Shown: positions 15,737-25,919, counted from the first letter of the stretch. The stretch: DNA of 46,371 nt from Beijerinckiaceae bacterium (GCA_947498445.1 CANMLK010000006.1:1-46371), one strand, 5' to 3'. The notes: generated from the letters alone by a model not told the origin. Numbers and translations are program-made.

Positions 15737-16270
15737 CTAGTCCACCGCGACGATGATGAAGGAGCGGTCGGCCAGCGTCCACACGACGCCGATCTCGCCC
15801 GCGCGCCCTGCATGGCGATCAACCTTGCCGGACACGAACACGTCGCCGCGTTCCTGCGACGCCCGCAGATATTCGGCGGCGTCGCCGGCCATGGCGCTGA
15901 CGGTCTGCGCCGCGCGCGCACGGGGCCAGCGCAGGGCTGCCATCGTGGCGGCGACCTGCATCCGGTTGAAGCCATCAATGAGGAGCGGCTGTGCCTGCTG
16001 CGGAATTTGCGCTTCGAACCGCACAAACTTGTCGCTGACGCAAATCATCCGTGCGTCCACGCCAAAACCGGTCACGACGTCGCGCGCCTCGCTGCCACCA
16101 GCCGCACCGCCGCGCGAAATCACCACGGGACGCACGAATTGCGCCTGCAGATCAGGAGCGGCCTTGACGAAAGCATCCATGAACGCGGTGCACGCCATCG
16201 CCGCCTGTGCGGGCGCGCCCGACACGGCGGTCAGAAATGCAGCGGCGAGCGCGGCGCGGGCCAAACGCAT
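15737..16270 (-). CDS. Hypothetical exported protein
   Basis: A 177-aa protein I do not recognise. It starts with a clear Sec signal peptide (MRLARAALAAAFLTAVSGAPAQAA) and the mature part begins AMACTAFMDAFVKAAPDLQ. It has few cysteines (two, C in MACTAF and MICVSDKF) and ends in VVWTLADRSFIIVAVD. The track uses a GTG at 16288; the ATG at 16270 is preferred because GAAGGGGG lies six bases upstream and the signal peptide starts there. It sits between pepA and holC with gaps of 25 and 4 bases, so it is part of that operon, but the neighbours give no hint of its job. Confidence 0.75.
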   Translation of the reverse strand: MRLARAALAAAFLTAVSGAPAQAAMACTAFMDAFVKAAPDLQAQFVRPVVISRGGAAGGSEARDVVTGFGVDARMICVSDKFVRFEAQIPQQAQPLLIDGFNRMQVAATMAALRWPRARAAQTVSAMAGDAAEYLRASQERGDVFVSGKVDRHAGRAGEIGVVWTLADRSFIIVAVD

Positions 16271-16295
16271 GGAAGCCCCCTTCAACACAAAAACA

Positions 16296-17837
16296 TCACT
16301 TCTCGTAATGGTCCGCGACGAGCCTGTCGAGCAGGCGCACGCCCCAGCCCGACCCCCAGCTCTGGTTTATGTCGGTCGACGGCGAAGACATGCCGACACC
16401 CGCGATATCCAGATGCGCCCAGGGCTTCTTGTTGACAAAGCGTTGCAGAAATTGCGCGGCGGTAATGGAGCCCGCATGGCGCCCGCCCACATGCTTCATG
16501 TCCGCGAAACGTGAGTCCAGAAGCTTGTCGTAGGCTGGACCCAGCGGCATGCGCCATATCTTTTCCCCGGTCTCCTTGCCTGCTGCTGTCAGCCGTTCGG
16601 CGAGCTCGTCGTTGTTGGAGAACAGGCCCGCGTGTTCCGTGCCCAACGCAACGAGGATGGCGCCGGTGAGCGTCGCAAGATTGACCATGAACTGGGGATC
16701 GTACTGATCTTGAATGCGCCAGAGCACGTCAGCCAGAACAAGGCGGCCTTCCGCGTCCGTGTTGATGATCTCGACCGTCTGGCCAGAGAGCGTCTTTACA
16801 ATGTCGCCGGGGCGCTGGGCGTTGCCATCCGGCATGTTCTCCACAATACCGATGGCACCGATGGCGTTCACCTTCGCTTTGCGGCGGGCGAGCGTATGCA
16901 TCAGCCCGACAACGCAGGCGGCGCCCGCCATATCGCCCTTCATGTCCTCCATCCCGCCTGCGGGCTTGATCGAGATGCCGCCGGTGTCGAAGGTGACGCC
17001 CTTGCCGATGAAGGCGACGGGTTTCGTCTTTGCGTTCTTCGCGCCGTTCCAGCGCATGACGACGAAGCGGCTGTCGCGCACGGACCCCTGGCCGACGCCC
17101 AGAAGCGCGTTCATGCCGAGTTTCTGCATCTGCTTCACATCAAGGATTTCGATCTGCACCCCGACTTTTGTCAGGGCCTTAGCGCGCTTGGCGAACTCTT
17201 CCGGGTAAAGGACATTCGGCGGTTCGTTGACGAGATCGCGAGCGATGTTGATGCCCTCAGCGACCGCGTCAGCGTGATTGGACAGCTTCTTGGCGCCCGC
17301 AGGATCGGCCAGCGCGATTTTGATGCTCAGGGCGCCCTCCGGTTCAGCGTCGTCGCCCTTCTTGGTCTTGTAGAGATCAAACTTGTAGGCGCGCATGCGC
17401 ATGCCGAGCATCAAATCGGCGGCGGCGGAATCCGCTTTTTCGAGCTCATGGGGCATGTCGAACAGGACCACGGCCTCGCCCTTGCGCCCCAGCTTGCCCA
17501 TGACGTAGCCGCCAAGGCTCAACGCGTCTGAGGGCGCGGGGCTGGCCGGCGGCTCCTTCGCCGCTGCGCCGACTACAAGCAAGCGATCGAACTTCAGACC
17601 GTCAGGGCCCCAAAGTTCGAGCACGGACGACGCCTTGCCTTTGAAGGAGGCGGACGCCGCCGCCCGGCGGATGGATTCGAGGCTGTCTCCCAGAAGTTTG
17701 GTCGTCTGCGCTCCAAACGACAGATCCTTGCCGGCGAAAACGACGAGGGTGCGAGGCGACGCGGAGCCTTTTTTTGCCCGGGCAGACGAAGTTGCATCCT
17801 TGAAGGACACGAATTCCACGGCAAGCTTCGAATTCAT
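16296..17837 (-). CDS. pepA: Leucyl aminopeptidase (M17 family)
   Basis: A 513-aa cytosolic metallopeptidase that removes N-terminal residues from peptides; some members also bind DNA in site-specific recombination and transcription control. The catalytic C-domain shows [17 protein letters not shown] (metal-binding Lys and Asp), [10 protein letters not shown], and the family signature [14 protein letters not shown]. The N-domain (about 1-170) is the less conserved macro-like fold. Start ATG 17837 has AGAGGAACGCA ahead of it. It is divergent from lptF across 324 bases and followed by the exported protein and holC; pepA beside holC is a common alphaproteobacterial order. Confidence 0.97.
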   Translation of the reverse strand: MNSKLAVEFVSFKDATSSARAKKGSASPRTLVVFAGKDLSFGAQTTKLLGDSLESIRRAAASASFKGKASSVLELWGPDGLKFDRLLVVGAAAKEPPASPAPSDALSLGGYVMGKLGRKGEAVVLFDMPHELEKADSAAADLMLGMRMRAYKFDLYKTKKGDDAEPEGALSIKIALADPAGAKKLSNHADAVAEGINIARDLVNEPPNVLYPEEFAKRAKALTKVGVQIEILDVKQMQKLGMNALLGVGQGSVRDSRFVVMRWNGAKNAKTKPVAFIGKGVTFDTGGISIKPAGGMEDMKGDMAGAACVVGLMHTLARRKAKVNAIGAIGIVENMPDGNAQRPGDIVKTLSGQTVEIINTDAEGRLVLADVLWRIQDQYDPQFMVNLATLTGAILVALGTEHAGLFSNNDELAERLTAAGKETGEKIWRMPLGPAYDKLLDSRFADMKHVGGRHAGSITAAQFLQRFVNKKPWAHLDIAGVGMSSPSTDINQSWGSGWGVRLLDRLVADHYEK

Positions 17838-18161
17838 TGCGTTCCTCTCGGCAGTCTTGTCGGCGTTCCTGTCGCGGCGCGACGCACACCTTCATCATGT
17901 CACGGCCCCGGTCCGTTGCAATGGCGCAGGGCGTGTTGTGAAAACTTGTACGCCATTTTCGCCGAACATGATCCTCACCCCGTGGGCGATTGTGATCGAC
18001 GAGCTGACGCGACCCCGCCGGGCGGTGCGCAGATGCATCACGCGCGCCCTTAATTTCGCCAGACGCGTGCATAAGGTAACAGAAGAGGCGGCGACGTTCG
18101 CGTCGGGGCCCGAGGCGCCGTATAATAAACGCGATTCCTGAGGAAGTGGAACCGGGACGGA
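17838..18161. promoter_or_regulatory. Divergent promoter region of pepA and lptF
   Basis: These 324 bases hold no credible gene; the track ORFs here are overlapping shadows with no ribosome-binding site. It must carry the promoters of the two divergent operons. A good lptF -10 box is listed separately. I see no clear operator or riboswitch. Confidence 0.5.
18097..18126 (+). promoter_or_regulatory. Candidate promoter of the lptF operon
   Basis: A perfect TATAAT at 18121-18126 lies 35 bases before the lptF ATG. The best -35 at normal distance is weak (TTCGCG, 18097-18102, 18-base spacer), so the -10 carries the call. Confidence 0.5.
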
Positions 18162-19307
18162 ATGGGCATCGTCGAACGCTATATTTTCCGCGGCGGCTTC
18201 ATCGCCTTTGCGGCGAGCTTGACGGTGCTTACAGCAATCGTCTGGGTCTCGCAGGCGTTGCGCGAAGTCGATCTGATGACCGGCAAGGGTCAAACGATTC
18301 TCATATTCCTGAGCGTCACAGCCCTCACCATTCCCTCGCTTGTGTCAGTTATCGCGCCCATCGCCTTGTTCGCGGCGATTCTCTACACGCTGAACAAGCT
18401 GAATGGCGACAGCGAACTCGTCGTCATGACTGCGGCCGGCATGCCGCCCGCGCGGCTGGCGCGACCGTTCATCATTCTGGCCACCGGGGTCGCACTCGCG
18501 GCGGCCATCATGTCGACATGGGCGATGCCCGCAAGCTATCGCCAGATTCGCGACGTGCTCACCAAGGTTCGGGCGGATTTCCTCGCCTACGTCGTGCGCG
18601 AAGGGCAGTTCGTCACGCTCGATCAGGGATTTGTCTTTCACTATCGCGAACGGGGCGCACAGGGCGCCCTGCTGGGAATTTTCATTCAGGATCGCCGCGA
18701 CCCCGAAAAGGTCAGCACCTACATCGCCGAGGCAGGCGTGACGACCAGTTCCGGCGACAACAACTTCCTTGTGCTGGAAAAGGGCTACGTTCACCGACAG
18801 GAACGCGCCGAGCGCTCGTCGGCCATCGTCCAGTTCGAAAGCTATGCGCTGGATCTGGCGCAGTTCGCGGGCGGCGCCGAAGCTGGCGCCCTGCGTCCAC
18901 GCGAACGCGGCACGCTGGACCTGCTGACGCTGACGCCAGCCAACGCAGACGCATTTGCGAAGCAGTATTTCGGACGTTTCCGGGCGGAGCTGCACGAAAG
19001 ACTGTCCGGCCCCCTCTACGTGCTCACCTTCGCAATGATCGCCTTCGCGGCGCTTGGGCAGGCGCGCACCACCCGGCAAGGACGCGGAACGGCCATCATC
19101 GCCGCCATCATTATTGTGCTGGCTTTGCGGGTGGCGGGCATTGCGGCGTCCAACCTGTCAGCACGAACGGCCAGCGCGGTCGTCCTTGTTTACGCCTTGC
19201 CGCTTGGCGGTTTGCTGGGCGCGTTCTTTTACGTCTTCGGCCGCGTGCCGGCGTGGGCGCAGCGGCTGTTCACCCGGTCCCGTTCTGCGGGGGCGCAACC
19301 GGTATGA
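18162..19307 (+). CDS. lptF: LPS export ABC transporter permease LptF
   Basis: LptF and LptG form the inner-membrane channel of the LptB2FG transporter that extracts lipopolysaccharide and passes it to the periplasmic bridge. The 381-aa protein starts MGIVERYIFRGGFIAFAASL and has the YjgP/YjgQ landmarks VIAPIALFAAILYTLNKLNGDSE and ELVVMTAAGMPPARL, three spans at each end and a large periplasmic domain (about 130-270). It overlaps lptG by four bases (ATGA), as expected for equimolar partners. Its promoter is the TATAAT box upstream. The ATPase LptB is not in this window. Confidence 0.97.
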   Translation: MGIVERYIFRGGFIAFAASLTVLTAIVWVSQALREVDLMTGKGQTILIFLSVTALTIPSLVSVIAPIALFAAILYTLNKLNGDSELVVMTAAGMPPARLARPFIILATGVALAAAIMSTWAMPASYRQIRDVLTKVRADFLAYVVREGQFVTLDQGFVFHYRERGAQGALLGIFIQDRRDPEKVSTYIAEAGVTTSSGDNNFLVLEKGYVHRQERAERSSAIVQFESYALDLAQFAGGAEAGALRPRERGTLDLLTLTPANADAFAKQYFGRFRAELHERLSGPLYVLTFAMIAFAALGQARTTRQGRGTAIIAAIIIVLALRVAGIAASNLSARTASAVVLVYALPLGGLLGAFFYVFGRVPAWAQRLFTRSRSAGAQPV

Positions 19308-20392
19308 TCCTGTTCTCGACGCTCGGCCGATACCTTGCGATGCGCTTCCTGCGCAGCGTTGGCGCCGTCTTCGCCGTCCTCTTCCTGATCATTTATCTGG
19401 GCGACTTCGTCGAATTGCTGCGCAGGGCGAGCGACGCCCAACGCGCCAGCGCCACCCTGCTCGCTTACCTGGCGCTCCTGCGCACACCCACCATCGCCGA
19501 GCAGGCTTTGCCCTTCGCCGTGCTCGGCGGGGCCATGTTCTCGTTCATCGGCCTGTCGCGCCGTCTCGAACTTGTCATCGCCCGCTCATCCGGTGTGTCG
19601 GTCTGGCAGTTTCTGGCGCCGCCCGTGACCATTGTCCTGCTTATCGGCATTGCCGCGACGACGCTCTACAACCCGATTTCGTCTTCCCTGAAGCAGAAGG
19701 CCAGCCAGATCGAGACGCGCGTGTTTGGCCGCACAACACGTGCGGACGTCGACACGAGCATGTGGATCCGTCAGCGCAGCGTCGCCAACCAGTCGATCCT
19801 CCGCGCCGAGCGCTCCAGCGACGGCGGTACGCGGCTGTCCGGCGTGACCGCCTTTGTCTACGATCCACAGGGCCGGTTTATTGAACGCGTCGAAGCGGAA
19901 CGCTCGGTTCTGGAGCCTGGCCAATGGATCATGGCCGACGCCCGCGTCTTTGCGCCCGGCGAAGACCCCAAGGTTTCCGCCAGATACATCCTGGCGACCG
20001 GATTGAGCCCCGAGCAGGTCACGCAATCGTTCGTTCATCCGGCGTCGGTTTCGTTCTGGAGGCTGTCGGAAATCAGTCGGCGCACAGAAGCTGCGGGCCT
20101 TGATGCAGCGGGCTACAGGATGCAGTTTCAAACGCTTATGGCGCGACCTCTGCTTCTGATCGCCATGGTTCTCATTGCTGCAACCGTTTCCTTAAGATTC
20201 TTCCGGTTTGGTGGGATTGGTCAAATGGTTTCGGGTGGCGTGGGTGCGGGCTTCGTGCTTTATGTGGCTACGAAGCTCACGGGTGATCTGGGCGGCGCTG
20301 GCTTGCTCAGTGCGTCGGTCGCTGCTTGGTCCCCGGCCATAGTGGGCAGTATGTTGGGTACGCTTGTGTTGTTGCATCAGGAGGATGGCTGA
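19304..20392 (+). CDS. lptG: LPS export ABC transporter permease LptG
   Basis: The second permease of LptB2FG, 362 aa. It reads MILFSTLGRYLAMRFLRSVG, with RTPTIAEQALPFAVLGGAMF and SRRLELVIARSSGVSVWQFL, the regions that contact LptB through a coupling helix. Six spans flank a periplasmic jellyroll domain. In the ORF track it is hidden as the C-terminal half of a 748-codon frame starting at 18146; the first part of that frame is an out-of-frame reading of lptF. The true ATG at 19304 overlaps the lptF stop (ATGA). Its own stop shares one base with the lptD start. Confidence 0.97.
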   Translation: MILFSTLGRYLAMRFLRSVGAVFAVLFLIIYLGDFVELLRRASDAQRASATLLAYLALLRTPTIAEQALPFAVLGGAMFSFIGLSRRLELVIARSSGVSVWQFLAPPVTIVLLIGIAATTLYNPISSSLKQKASQIETRVFGRTTRADVDTSMWIRQRSVANQSILRAERSSDGGTRLSGVTAFVYDPQGRFIERVEAERSVLEPGQWIMADARVFAPGEDPKVSARYILATGLSPEQVTQSFVHPASVSFWRLSEISRRTEAAGLDAAGYRMQFQTLMARPLLLIAMVLIAATVSLRFFRFGGIGQMVSGGVGAGFVLYVATKLTGDLGGAGLLSASVAAWSPAIVGSMLGTLVLLHQEDG

Positions 20393-23022
20393 TGGGGCGC
20401 CGTAACGGCCCCAGAAGCGAGAAAGGTCGTCGCCTCTCATCCCCCGGCGACCGTGTAATGCCTGCGCGCAGCGTGCTGCTCGCAGCGCTTTTGCTCGCCG
20501 GGATGGCGGGCGCAACGCCAGCCCTGTCGCAGACCCTCGGCGACCGCATCGCGCGCAGCGCTCGCGGCGAGGCCGGCCAGCAGGACCGGATGCTGGTTGA
20601 CGCCAGCCAGATGGAATTCAACCGCAACTCGAACACGATCACCGCAGTCGGGAACGTCCAGATTTATTATCAGGGCCGCGTCCTGCTGGCCGACCGGGTG
20701 ATCTACAACCAGACCACCAAACGTGTATTCGCCCAAGGTAACGCGAAGCTGACCGAGCGCGATGGCTCCATCGCCTATGCGGAGCGGTTCGAGCTGTCCG
20801 ACGATTTCAGGGACGGTTTCGTCGACAGTTTGCGCGCGGTAAGCGAGGACGACACGCGCTTCAGCGCCGAACGGGCCGAGCGCATCGGCGGCGAAACAAC
20901 CGTGTTCGAGAACGGCGAATACACCGCCTGCGCAGAGTGCAAGACCGACCCTTCGAAGCCCCCGCTCTGGCGCGTGCGAGCCAAGAAAATCATCCATAAC
21001 AATTCAGAGCAGACGGTCTACTACGAGGACGCGACGTTCGAATTGTTCGGGATGCCCATCGCGTGGCTGCCCTATTTCTCGACGCCCGACCCTTCTGTGA
21101 AGCGCAAGAGCGGCATCCTCGCCCCGCGCTACATCGCCAGCAACAATTTGGGCGTCGGCGTCTCGGTTCCGCTCTATTGGGCGCTCGCGCCCAATTACGA
21201 TCTGACTGTGACGCCGACCTTTTTGTCTCGGCAAGGCGTCCTGGGCGTCGCCGAATGGCGTCACCGCTTGATGAACGGCTCCTATAGCGTCCGCGCGTCA
21301 GGAATTTTCCAGCAGGACCCAGACGCGTTCCAGCCTGCCCCCTATGGTCCTGGTAACCGCGATTTCCGCGGCGCAATCGAGACCAAGGGCCTGTTCCACA
21401 TCAATACGCAGTGGAAGCTGGGTTGGGACATCACCGTGATGTCGGACCGCTGGTTTACGAGTGACTACAAGCTTCCAAATGCGGTTCTCGCGCAGAATTA
21501 TTTCAAGGAAGCGATTTCCACCGTCTATCTCGCCGGCCAGGGCGAGCGCGGCTATTTCGATCTGCGTGGCTATTACTTCCGCGGCCTGGCGGCAGCTGAC
21601 ATCCAGGAACAATTGCCGATCGTCGGTCCGCTGATCGACTACAACAAGACCTTCGATCTACCGCAAAACCGCACATGGGGCATTGGCGGCCAGCTCGAAC
21701 TCGACTTCAATTTCACCAACGTCACGCGTGACCTCACCGCCTTCGAATCCATCGGCGCACGCCAGCTCGACAAGGCCTACGCCCTGAGCGACGTCTGCGC
21801 GCCCGGCGTGGGCGGGCTCTACAATCGCAACGATTGCCTCATCCGCGGCATGGGTGGCAATTACGCCCGCTTGAGCGCACAAGTGTCGTGGAAGCGCCAG
21901 TACATCGACCCGATCGGTCAGGTGTGGACGCCCTTTGCCTTCGCGAACTTCAACGGTTCCTGGCTCAAGCTGGACTCGACCAACAGCCAGACCATTGTCG
22001 GCGGCTGCGCGGATCCGCTGAATTGCACGTCGACGATCACCAACGCCAGCCAGGCCAATTTCTTTGGCGCCGACGACTCCGTGTTCCGCGGCCAACTCCT
22101 GCCCGGCGCCGGCGTTGAATACCGCTACCCGTTCATCGCAAGATCCGAAAATGCGTCGCACGTAGTTGAACCAATTGCGCAGATCATTGTGCGGCCGGCG
22201 GCAACGCGAAGCCGCACCTTGGTGAACGAAGACGCTCAGAGCCTTGTGTTCGATGACACGAACCTGTTCGCATGGTCGAAATACTCAGGCTATGACCGGA
22301 TTGAAGGGGGCACGCGCGCAAATTATGGCGCTCAGTACACCGCCACCTTCGACAGGGGCGGCTATGCAAGCTTCATGGTTGGCCAGTCCTACCAAATTTC
22401 TGGCGCCAATTCCTACGCAAGTCCTGACGTCGCCAACACCGGGCTTGGCAGCGGTCTGGACACCAAGCGGTCTGACTACATTGCTCGCGCATCGTTTTCA
22501 CCGAACTCGACCTACAGCTTTGTCGCCAAGGGCCGCTTCGACGTCGACACGTTCAACATGCGACGCTTCGATCTTGCAGCGCATGCGAACTGGGGCAAGG
22601 TCGAGGCGACGCTGCTCTATGCGAATTACGACGCGCAACCGCTCATCGGCTATTACAAGCCGCGTGAGGGCTTCGGCGCCTCCGCAAAAATCAAGTTCAC
22701 GGAGAACTGGTTCGTCAACGGCAGCATTATCGTCGACATGTCGCGCCAGAACTATTCGACGCTCATCCCTGCGGGGCCTGTCAGGCAGGCGCCATTGTTC
22801 TCGGTCGCTGGCCTCGGGATTGGCGCGGGCTACACGGATGAGTGCACGACGCTTGCGGTAACCTACACGTCGATCCTGCAGGAAAACACACTCGGCGTGC
22901 AGGAGCGAAACCAGACCGTCAGCTTGCAACTGCAACTGCGCACACTCGGCGATGCGCGCGTGCGCTCCGGCCTCGACGCAATTCGTATGCAGGACGGCCT
23001 GTCGTCCGGCAACGCGCGTTGA
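20392..23022 (+). CDS. lptD: LPS-assembly protein LptD
   Basis: The outer-membrane beta-barrel that inserts LPS into the outer leaflet with LptE. The 876-aa protein has a signal peptide (VLLAALLLAGMAGATPALSQ), an OstA/LptA-like periplasmic domain (about 45-190: MLVDASQMEFNRNSNTITAVG, then AQGNAKLTERDG) and a long barrel rich in alternating aromatic strands. Paired cysteines in YTACAECK and a lone one in GYTDECTTLAV near the C-terminus recall the disulfides of E. coli LptD. The track starts at 20326; ATG 20392 overlaps the lptG stop (TGATG) and has AGGAGG seven bases upstream, so it is preferred. A start at 20458 (MPARS) is also possible. Confidence 0.96.
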   Translation: MGRRNGPRSEKGRRLSSPGDRVMPARSVLLAALLLAGMAGATPALSQTLGDRIARSARGEAGQQDRMLVDASQMEFNRNSNTITAVGNVQIYYQGRVLLADRVIYNQTTKRVFAQGNAKLTERDGSIAYAERFELSDDFRDGFVDSLRAVSEDDTRFSAERAERIGGETTVFENGEYTACAECKTDPSKPPLWRVRAKKIIHNNSEQTVYYEDATFELFGMPIAWLPYFSTPDPSVKRKSGILAPRYIASNNLGVGVSVPLYWALAPNYDLTVTPTFLSRQGVLGVAEWRHRLMNGSYSVRASGIFQQDPDAFQPAPYGPGNRDFRGAIETKGLFHINTQWKLGWDITVMSDRWFTSDYKLPNAVLAQNYFKEAISTVYLAGQGERGYFDLRGYYFRGLAAADIQEQLPIVGPLIDYNKTFDLPQNRTWGIGGQLELDFNFTNVTRDLTAFESIGARQLDKAYALSDVCAPGVGGLYNRNDCLIRGMGGNYARLSAQVSWKRQYIDPIGQVWTPFAFANFNGSWLKLDSTNSQTIVGGCADPLNCTSTITNASQANFFGADDSVFRGQLLPGAGVEYRYPFIARSENASHVVEPIAQIIVRPAATRSRTLVNEDAQSLVFDDTNLFAWSKYSGYDRIEGGTRANYGAQYTATFDRGGYASFMVGQSYQISGANSYASPDVANTGLGSGLDTKRSDYIARASFSPNSTYSFVAKGRFDVDTFNMRRFDLAAHANWGKVEATLLYANYDAQPLIGYYKPREGFGASAKIKFTENWFVNGSIIVDMSRQNYSTLIPAGPVRQAPLFSVAGLGIGAGYTDECTTLAVTYTSILQENTLGVQERNQTVSLQLQLRTLGDARVRSGLDAIRMQDGLSSGNAR

Positions 23023-23051
23023 CGCTAAGGGAAGGCAAGGGAATAAAGCGA

Positions 23052-23957
23052 ATGACTACGACCACCCGCCATCTCAGCGCGCTTGCGCTCGCTCTCGCTT
23101 CAGGGCTCATGTTTGCGACAGCTGCCAGCGCGCAATCGCTGGTTGCGACCGTCAACGATTCTCCGATCACGAATTACGATCTTGAGCAGCGCGTTCGCCT
23201 CCTGCGTGTTCTTCGCGAACCCGCCTCGCCCGCAACCGCCCTCGAGAGCATCATTGAGGATCGCCTCAAGGCGACGGAAACGCGCAAGTATGGCATCAAC
23301 CCCAGCGTGCAGGATGCGGGGCAGGAGCTCGCTCGCCTCGCGGCAAGCAAGAAAATTTCCCCGCAGTCATTAGGGTCGGCCTTGCAGTCATCGCGTGTGG
23401 ACACGCAACACTGGCAAGATCACGGGCGTGCGCAAATTGGCTGGCGCGGCTATGTCTCGGCCCTCAACAAGGGCGTGAGCGTAAGCGAGACAGAGGTGCG
23501 CGCGGAACTGGCTCGTCGCGGCTCAAAGCGCTCTCAGGATTACAATCTGCGCCCCATCGTTTTCATTGTCCCCCGCAGCGCGGGCTCCGGCGAGGCCGAG
23601 GGCCGGTCGCGGGAGGCAGCAAACTTCCGCACGCGCTTCACCGATTGCGAAAGCGGAATGCAATTCGCCCGCGCGCTGCGCGATGTCGCCATCCGTCCTC
23701 AGATCACGCGATCGCTGTCCTCCCTGCCCGACGGTCTGGCCGATGTCATCGGGAAAACGCCCGTGGGACGGCTGACGCCGCCACAACGCACCGGGGACGG
23801 TTATGAAATGATCGCCGTGTGCAGCGCAGGCGGCGCCGGAACCGACAGCAGCGCCGCGCAGGAAGTGCGCCAGGAACTTCTCGCCAAAAAGCTGGAAGGC
23901 GTGGCGGAGAAGCTGTACGCGCCGCTTCGCAAGCGCGCGATCATCGTGAAGCGGTAG
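23052..23957 (+). CDS. surA: SurA-type periplasmic chaperone
   Basis: A 301-aa exported protein: signal peptide MTTTTRHLSALALALASGLM ending near ASAQ, then the SurA N-terminal domain (SLVATVNDSPITNYDLEQRV, LESIIEDRLKATE). The second half, PIVFIVPRSAGSGEAEGRSR to KTPVGRLTPPQRTGDGYEMI, aligns by eye with a single degenerate parvulin domain lacking the canonical histidines, as in other alphaproteobacterial SurA proteins. It helps outer-membrane proteins such as LptD fold, which explains its place directly after lptD. The track start at 22842 lies inside lptD; ATG 23052 has AAGGGA upstream and gives the signal peptide. Confidence 0.87.
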   Translation: MTTTTRHLSALALALASGLMFATAASAQSLVATVNDSPITNYDLEQRVRLLRVLREPASPATALESIIEDRLKATETRKYGINPSVQDAGQELARLAASKKISPQSLGSALQSSRVDTQHWQDHGRAQIGWRGYVSALNKGVSVSETEVRAELARRGSKRSQDYNLRPIVFIVPRSAGSGEAEGRSREAANFRTRFTDCESGMQFARALRDVAIRPQITRSLSSLPDGLADVIGKTPVGRLTPPQRTGDGYEMIAVCSAGGAGTDSSAAQEVRQELLAKKLEGVAEKLYAPLRKRAIIVKR

Positions 23958-23961
23958 CGCC

Positions 23962-25008
23962 GTGAGTGCAACGGGCAGCGAAGCGGGCGATCACAAGGGC
24001 CCGCCGATCGCCGTCTCAATGGGCGATCCCTCCGGCATTGGACCTGAAATCGCGCTGATGGCGTGGATGCTCCGCGCGCCTGAAGACCGGCCGTTTTTCA
24101 TTCTCGCTGATCCCGATCATATGCGCGTCGTTGCGGGCCGAATTGGCGTCGATGCGCCGGTGGTTGAAACGACGCCGGAGGCGGCGAGCGAAGTCTTCGC
24201 CCGCGCATTGCCGGTGTGCAGGTTGTCCTCCCCCGTGCGTGGCGAGCCTTCTCGCCCTGATCCTGCGGACGCCCGGCCCACTATTGAGGCCATTGAAGCG
24301 GGCGTGCGCCTTGTGCGCGAAGGGCGCGCTCATGCACTCGTCACCAACCCTATTTCCAAGGACAATCTCTACAAGGCCGGATTCAATCATCCCGGCCACA
24401 CGGAGTTTCTGGGCGAACTGGCCATGCGCGAGTTTGGCGTGGCCGCGCAGCCCGTGATGATGCTGTGGTCGCCAGAACTGGCTGTCGTGCCCGCCACCAT
24501 CCACGTCTCGGTGCGACAGGCGATTGAAGATCTGACGACGGAACTCATCGTTACGACAGGCCGCATCGTGGCGCATGATCTGCGCGCGCGCTTTGGCGTC
24601 AGCGCGCCGCGCCTCGCAGTCTCGGGGCTCAATCCGCACGCGGGTGAAAACGGCGCCATGGGCCGCGAAGACATCGACATCATCGCGCCAGCAGTTGCGC
24701 AATTGCGCGCCGAAGGCGTTGACGCGCGCGGGCCGCTACCCGGCGACACGCTCTTTCACAAGGCCGCGCGCGAGACCTATGACGCCGCCATCTGCATGTA
24801 TCACGATCAGGCGCTCATCCCCATCAAGACCATCGCCTTCGACAGCGCTGTGAATGTCACGTTGGGGCTGCCCTTCGTCCGCACGTCGCCCGACCACGGA
24901 ACTGCCTACGACATCGCTGGTACAGGCAAGGCCAGCCCGGCGAGTCTGATCGCGGCGCTCCGCCTTGCCGCGCAGCTCGCCAACGCAGACGCTGGCGCCA
25001 CGAAGTGA
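23962..25008 (+). CDS. pdxA: 4-hydroxythreonine-4-phosphate dehydrogenase
   Basis: PdxA oxidises 4-phosphohydroxy-L-threonine on the way to pyridoxal phosphate. The 348-aa protein shows [20 protein letters not shown] at the N-terminus, [24 protein letters not shown] with a metal-binding His, [32 protein letters not shown] and [17 protein letters not shown], all family hallmarks. The start is GTG at 23962, four bases after the surA stop. Its stop overlaps the rsmA GTG start. The surA-pdxA-rsmA order is widely conserved in proteobacteria. Confidence 0.97.
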   Translation: MSATGSEAGDHKGPPIAVSMGDPSGIGPEIALMAWMLRAPEDRPFFILADPDHMRVVAGRIGVDAPVVETTPEAASEVFARALPVCRLSSPVRGEPSRPDPADARPTIEAIEAGVRLVREGRAHALVTNPISKDNLYKAGFNHPGHTEFLGELAMREFGVAAQPVMMLWSPELAVVPATIHVSVRQAIEDLTTELIVTTGRIVAHDLRARFGVSAPRLAVSGLNPHAGENGAMGREDIDIIAPAVAQLRAEGVDARGPLPGDTLFHKAARETYDAAICMYHDQALIPIKTIAFDSAVNVTLGLPFVRTSPDHGTAYDIAGTGKASPASLIAALRLAAQLANADAGATK

Positions 25009-25874
25009 CGGCTCTCGACGACCTGCCGCCGCTTCGCGATGTCGTGCAGCGTCACGACCTGGACCCCAAAAAATCACTGGGGCAGAACTTCCTCTTTGAT
25101 CTCAATCTCACCGGCCGCATCGCACGCGCCGCCGGGCCGCTGGGCGATACGACCGTGATTGAAGTTGGCCCTGGACCAGGCGGGCTTACCCGCGCGCTTT
25201 TGACCGAAGGCGCGCGCAAGGTGGTTGCGATCGAGCGTGACGAACGCTGCCTCGCCGCGCTCGCCGAGATCGAGGCTGCATGCCCCGGGCGCCTCGTCAT
25301 TGTGCCGGGCGATGCGCTGGAGATCGACTACGCCGCGCTTGCCGCCGAACATGCGCAAGGCGGGCCGGTGCGGATCGTCGCCAACCTGCCCTACAATATA
25401 GGCACGCCGCTTCTGACCCATTGGGTCGAAAGCGCGCAATGGCCGCCGCTGTGGGACAAGATGGTGCTGATGTTCCAGCGCGAAGTCGCCGAACGCATCG
25501 TCGCCACGCCCGCGCAGCGCGCCGACTATGGGCGCCTGAGCATATTGTGCGGCTGGCGCACGCGCGCCCGCATCCTGTTTGATGTGCCGGCGTCCGCATT
25601 CACGCCGCCGCCCAAGGTCACATCATCCGTTGTTGAATTCACGCCGCGCGAAAAGCCGCTGCCCTGCAATGGCGAAACGCTCGCGCGCGTCGCGCAGGCG
25701 GCGTTCGGCCAGCGGCGAAAAATGCTGCGGCAATCGCTAAAGAGCCTTGGCTGCGACGTGCAGGCTCTGCTCGCGCAAGCCAGCCTACGCGAGACTGCGC
25801 GCGCTGAAGAAATCGAGGTCGAAGGTTTCGTCGCGCTGGCGAACGCGTGGGACGCCGCGCGCGCAAAAGCGTGA
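25005..25874 (+). CDS. rsmA: 16S rRNA dimethyladenosine transferase
   Basis: RsmA (KsgA) dimethylates two adjacent adenosines in the 3' hairpin of 16S rRNA during 30S maturation. The 289-aa protein has [18 protein letters not shown], the SAM-binding [26 protein letters not shown] and the catalytic [15 protein letters not shown], then [12 protein letters not shown] in the C-domain. The GTG start overlaps the pdxA stop (GTGA). It is the last gene of the envelope operon and converges on gmk with a 30-base gap. Confidence 0.97.
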   Translation: MTALDDLPPLRDVVQRHDLDPKKSLGQNFLFDLNLTGRIARAAGPLGDTTVIEVGPGPGGLTRALLTEGARKVVAIERDERCLAALAEIEAACPGRLVIVPGDALEIDYAALAAEHAQGGPVRIVANLPYNIGTPLLTHWVESAQWPPLWDKMVLMFQREVAERIVATPAQRADYGRLSILCGWRTRARILFDVPASAFTPPPKVTSSVVEFTPREKPLPCNGETLARVAQAAFGQRRKMLRQSLKSLGCDVQALLAQASLRETARAEEIEVEGFVALANAWDAARAKA

Positions 25875-25885
25875 CGTCTCGGGCT

Positions 25886-25919
25886 GATTATTCTTCCAGC
25901 AGGACTATTCTTCGAGCAG
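25886..25919 (-). repeat. 17-bp tandem duplication of the gmk 3' end
   Basis: GATTATTCTTCCAGCAG (25886-25902) is followed by GACTATTCTTCGAGCAG (25903-25919), two mismatches. On the minus strand each copy reads CTGCT-GAAGAATA followed by G or A, so the LLEE-stop end of gmk is repeated just after the stop codon. Confidence 0.85.

Noticed and set aside
16632-17531. 299-codon plus-strand ORF
   Set aside because: Antisense to pepA, no ribosome-binding site or recognisable product; long antisense frames are common in GC-rich DNA.
18146-19303. First half of the 748-codon ORF 18146-20392
   Set aside because: It is an out-of-frame reading of lptF; lptG starts at the ATG at 19304 that overlaps the lptF stop.
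23052-23957. SurA lacking any parvulin domain
   Set aside because: On reading the second half, a degenerate parvulin-like segment ending in KTPVGRLTPP is visible, as in other alphaproteobacterial SurA proteins.
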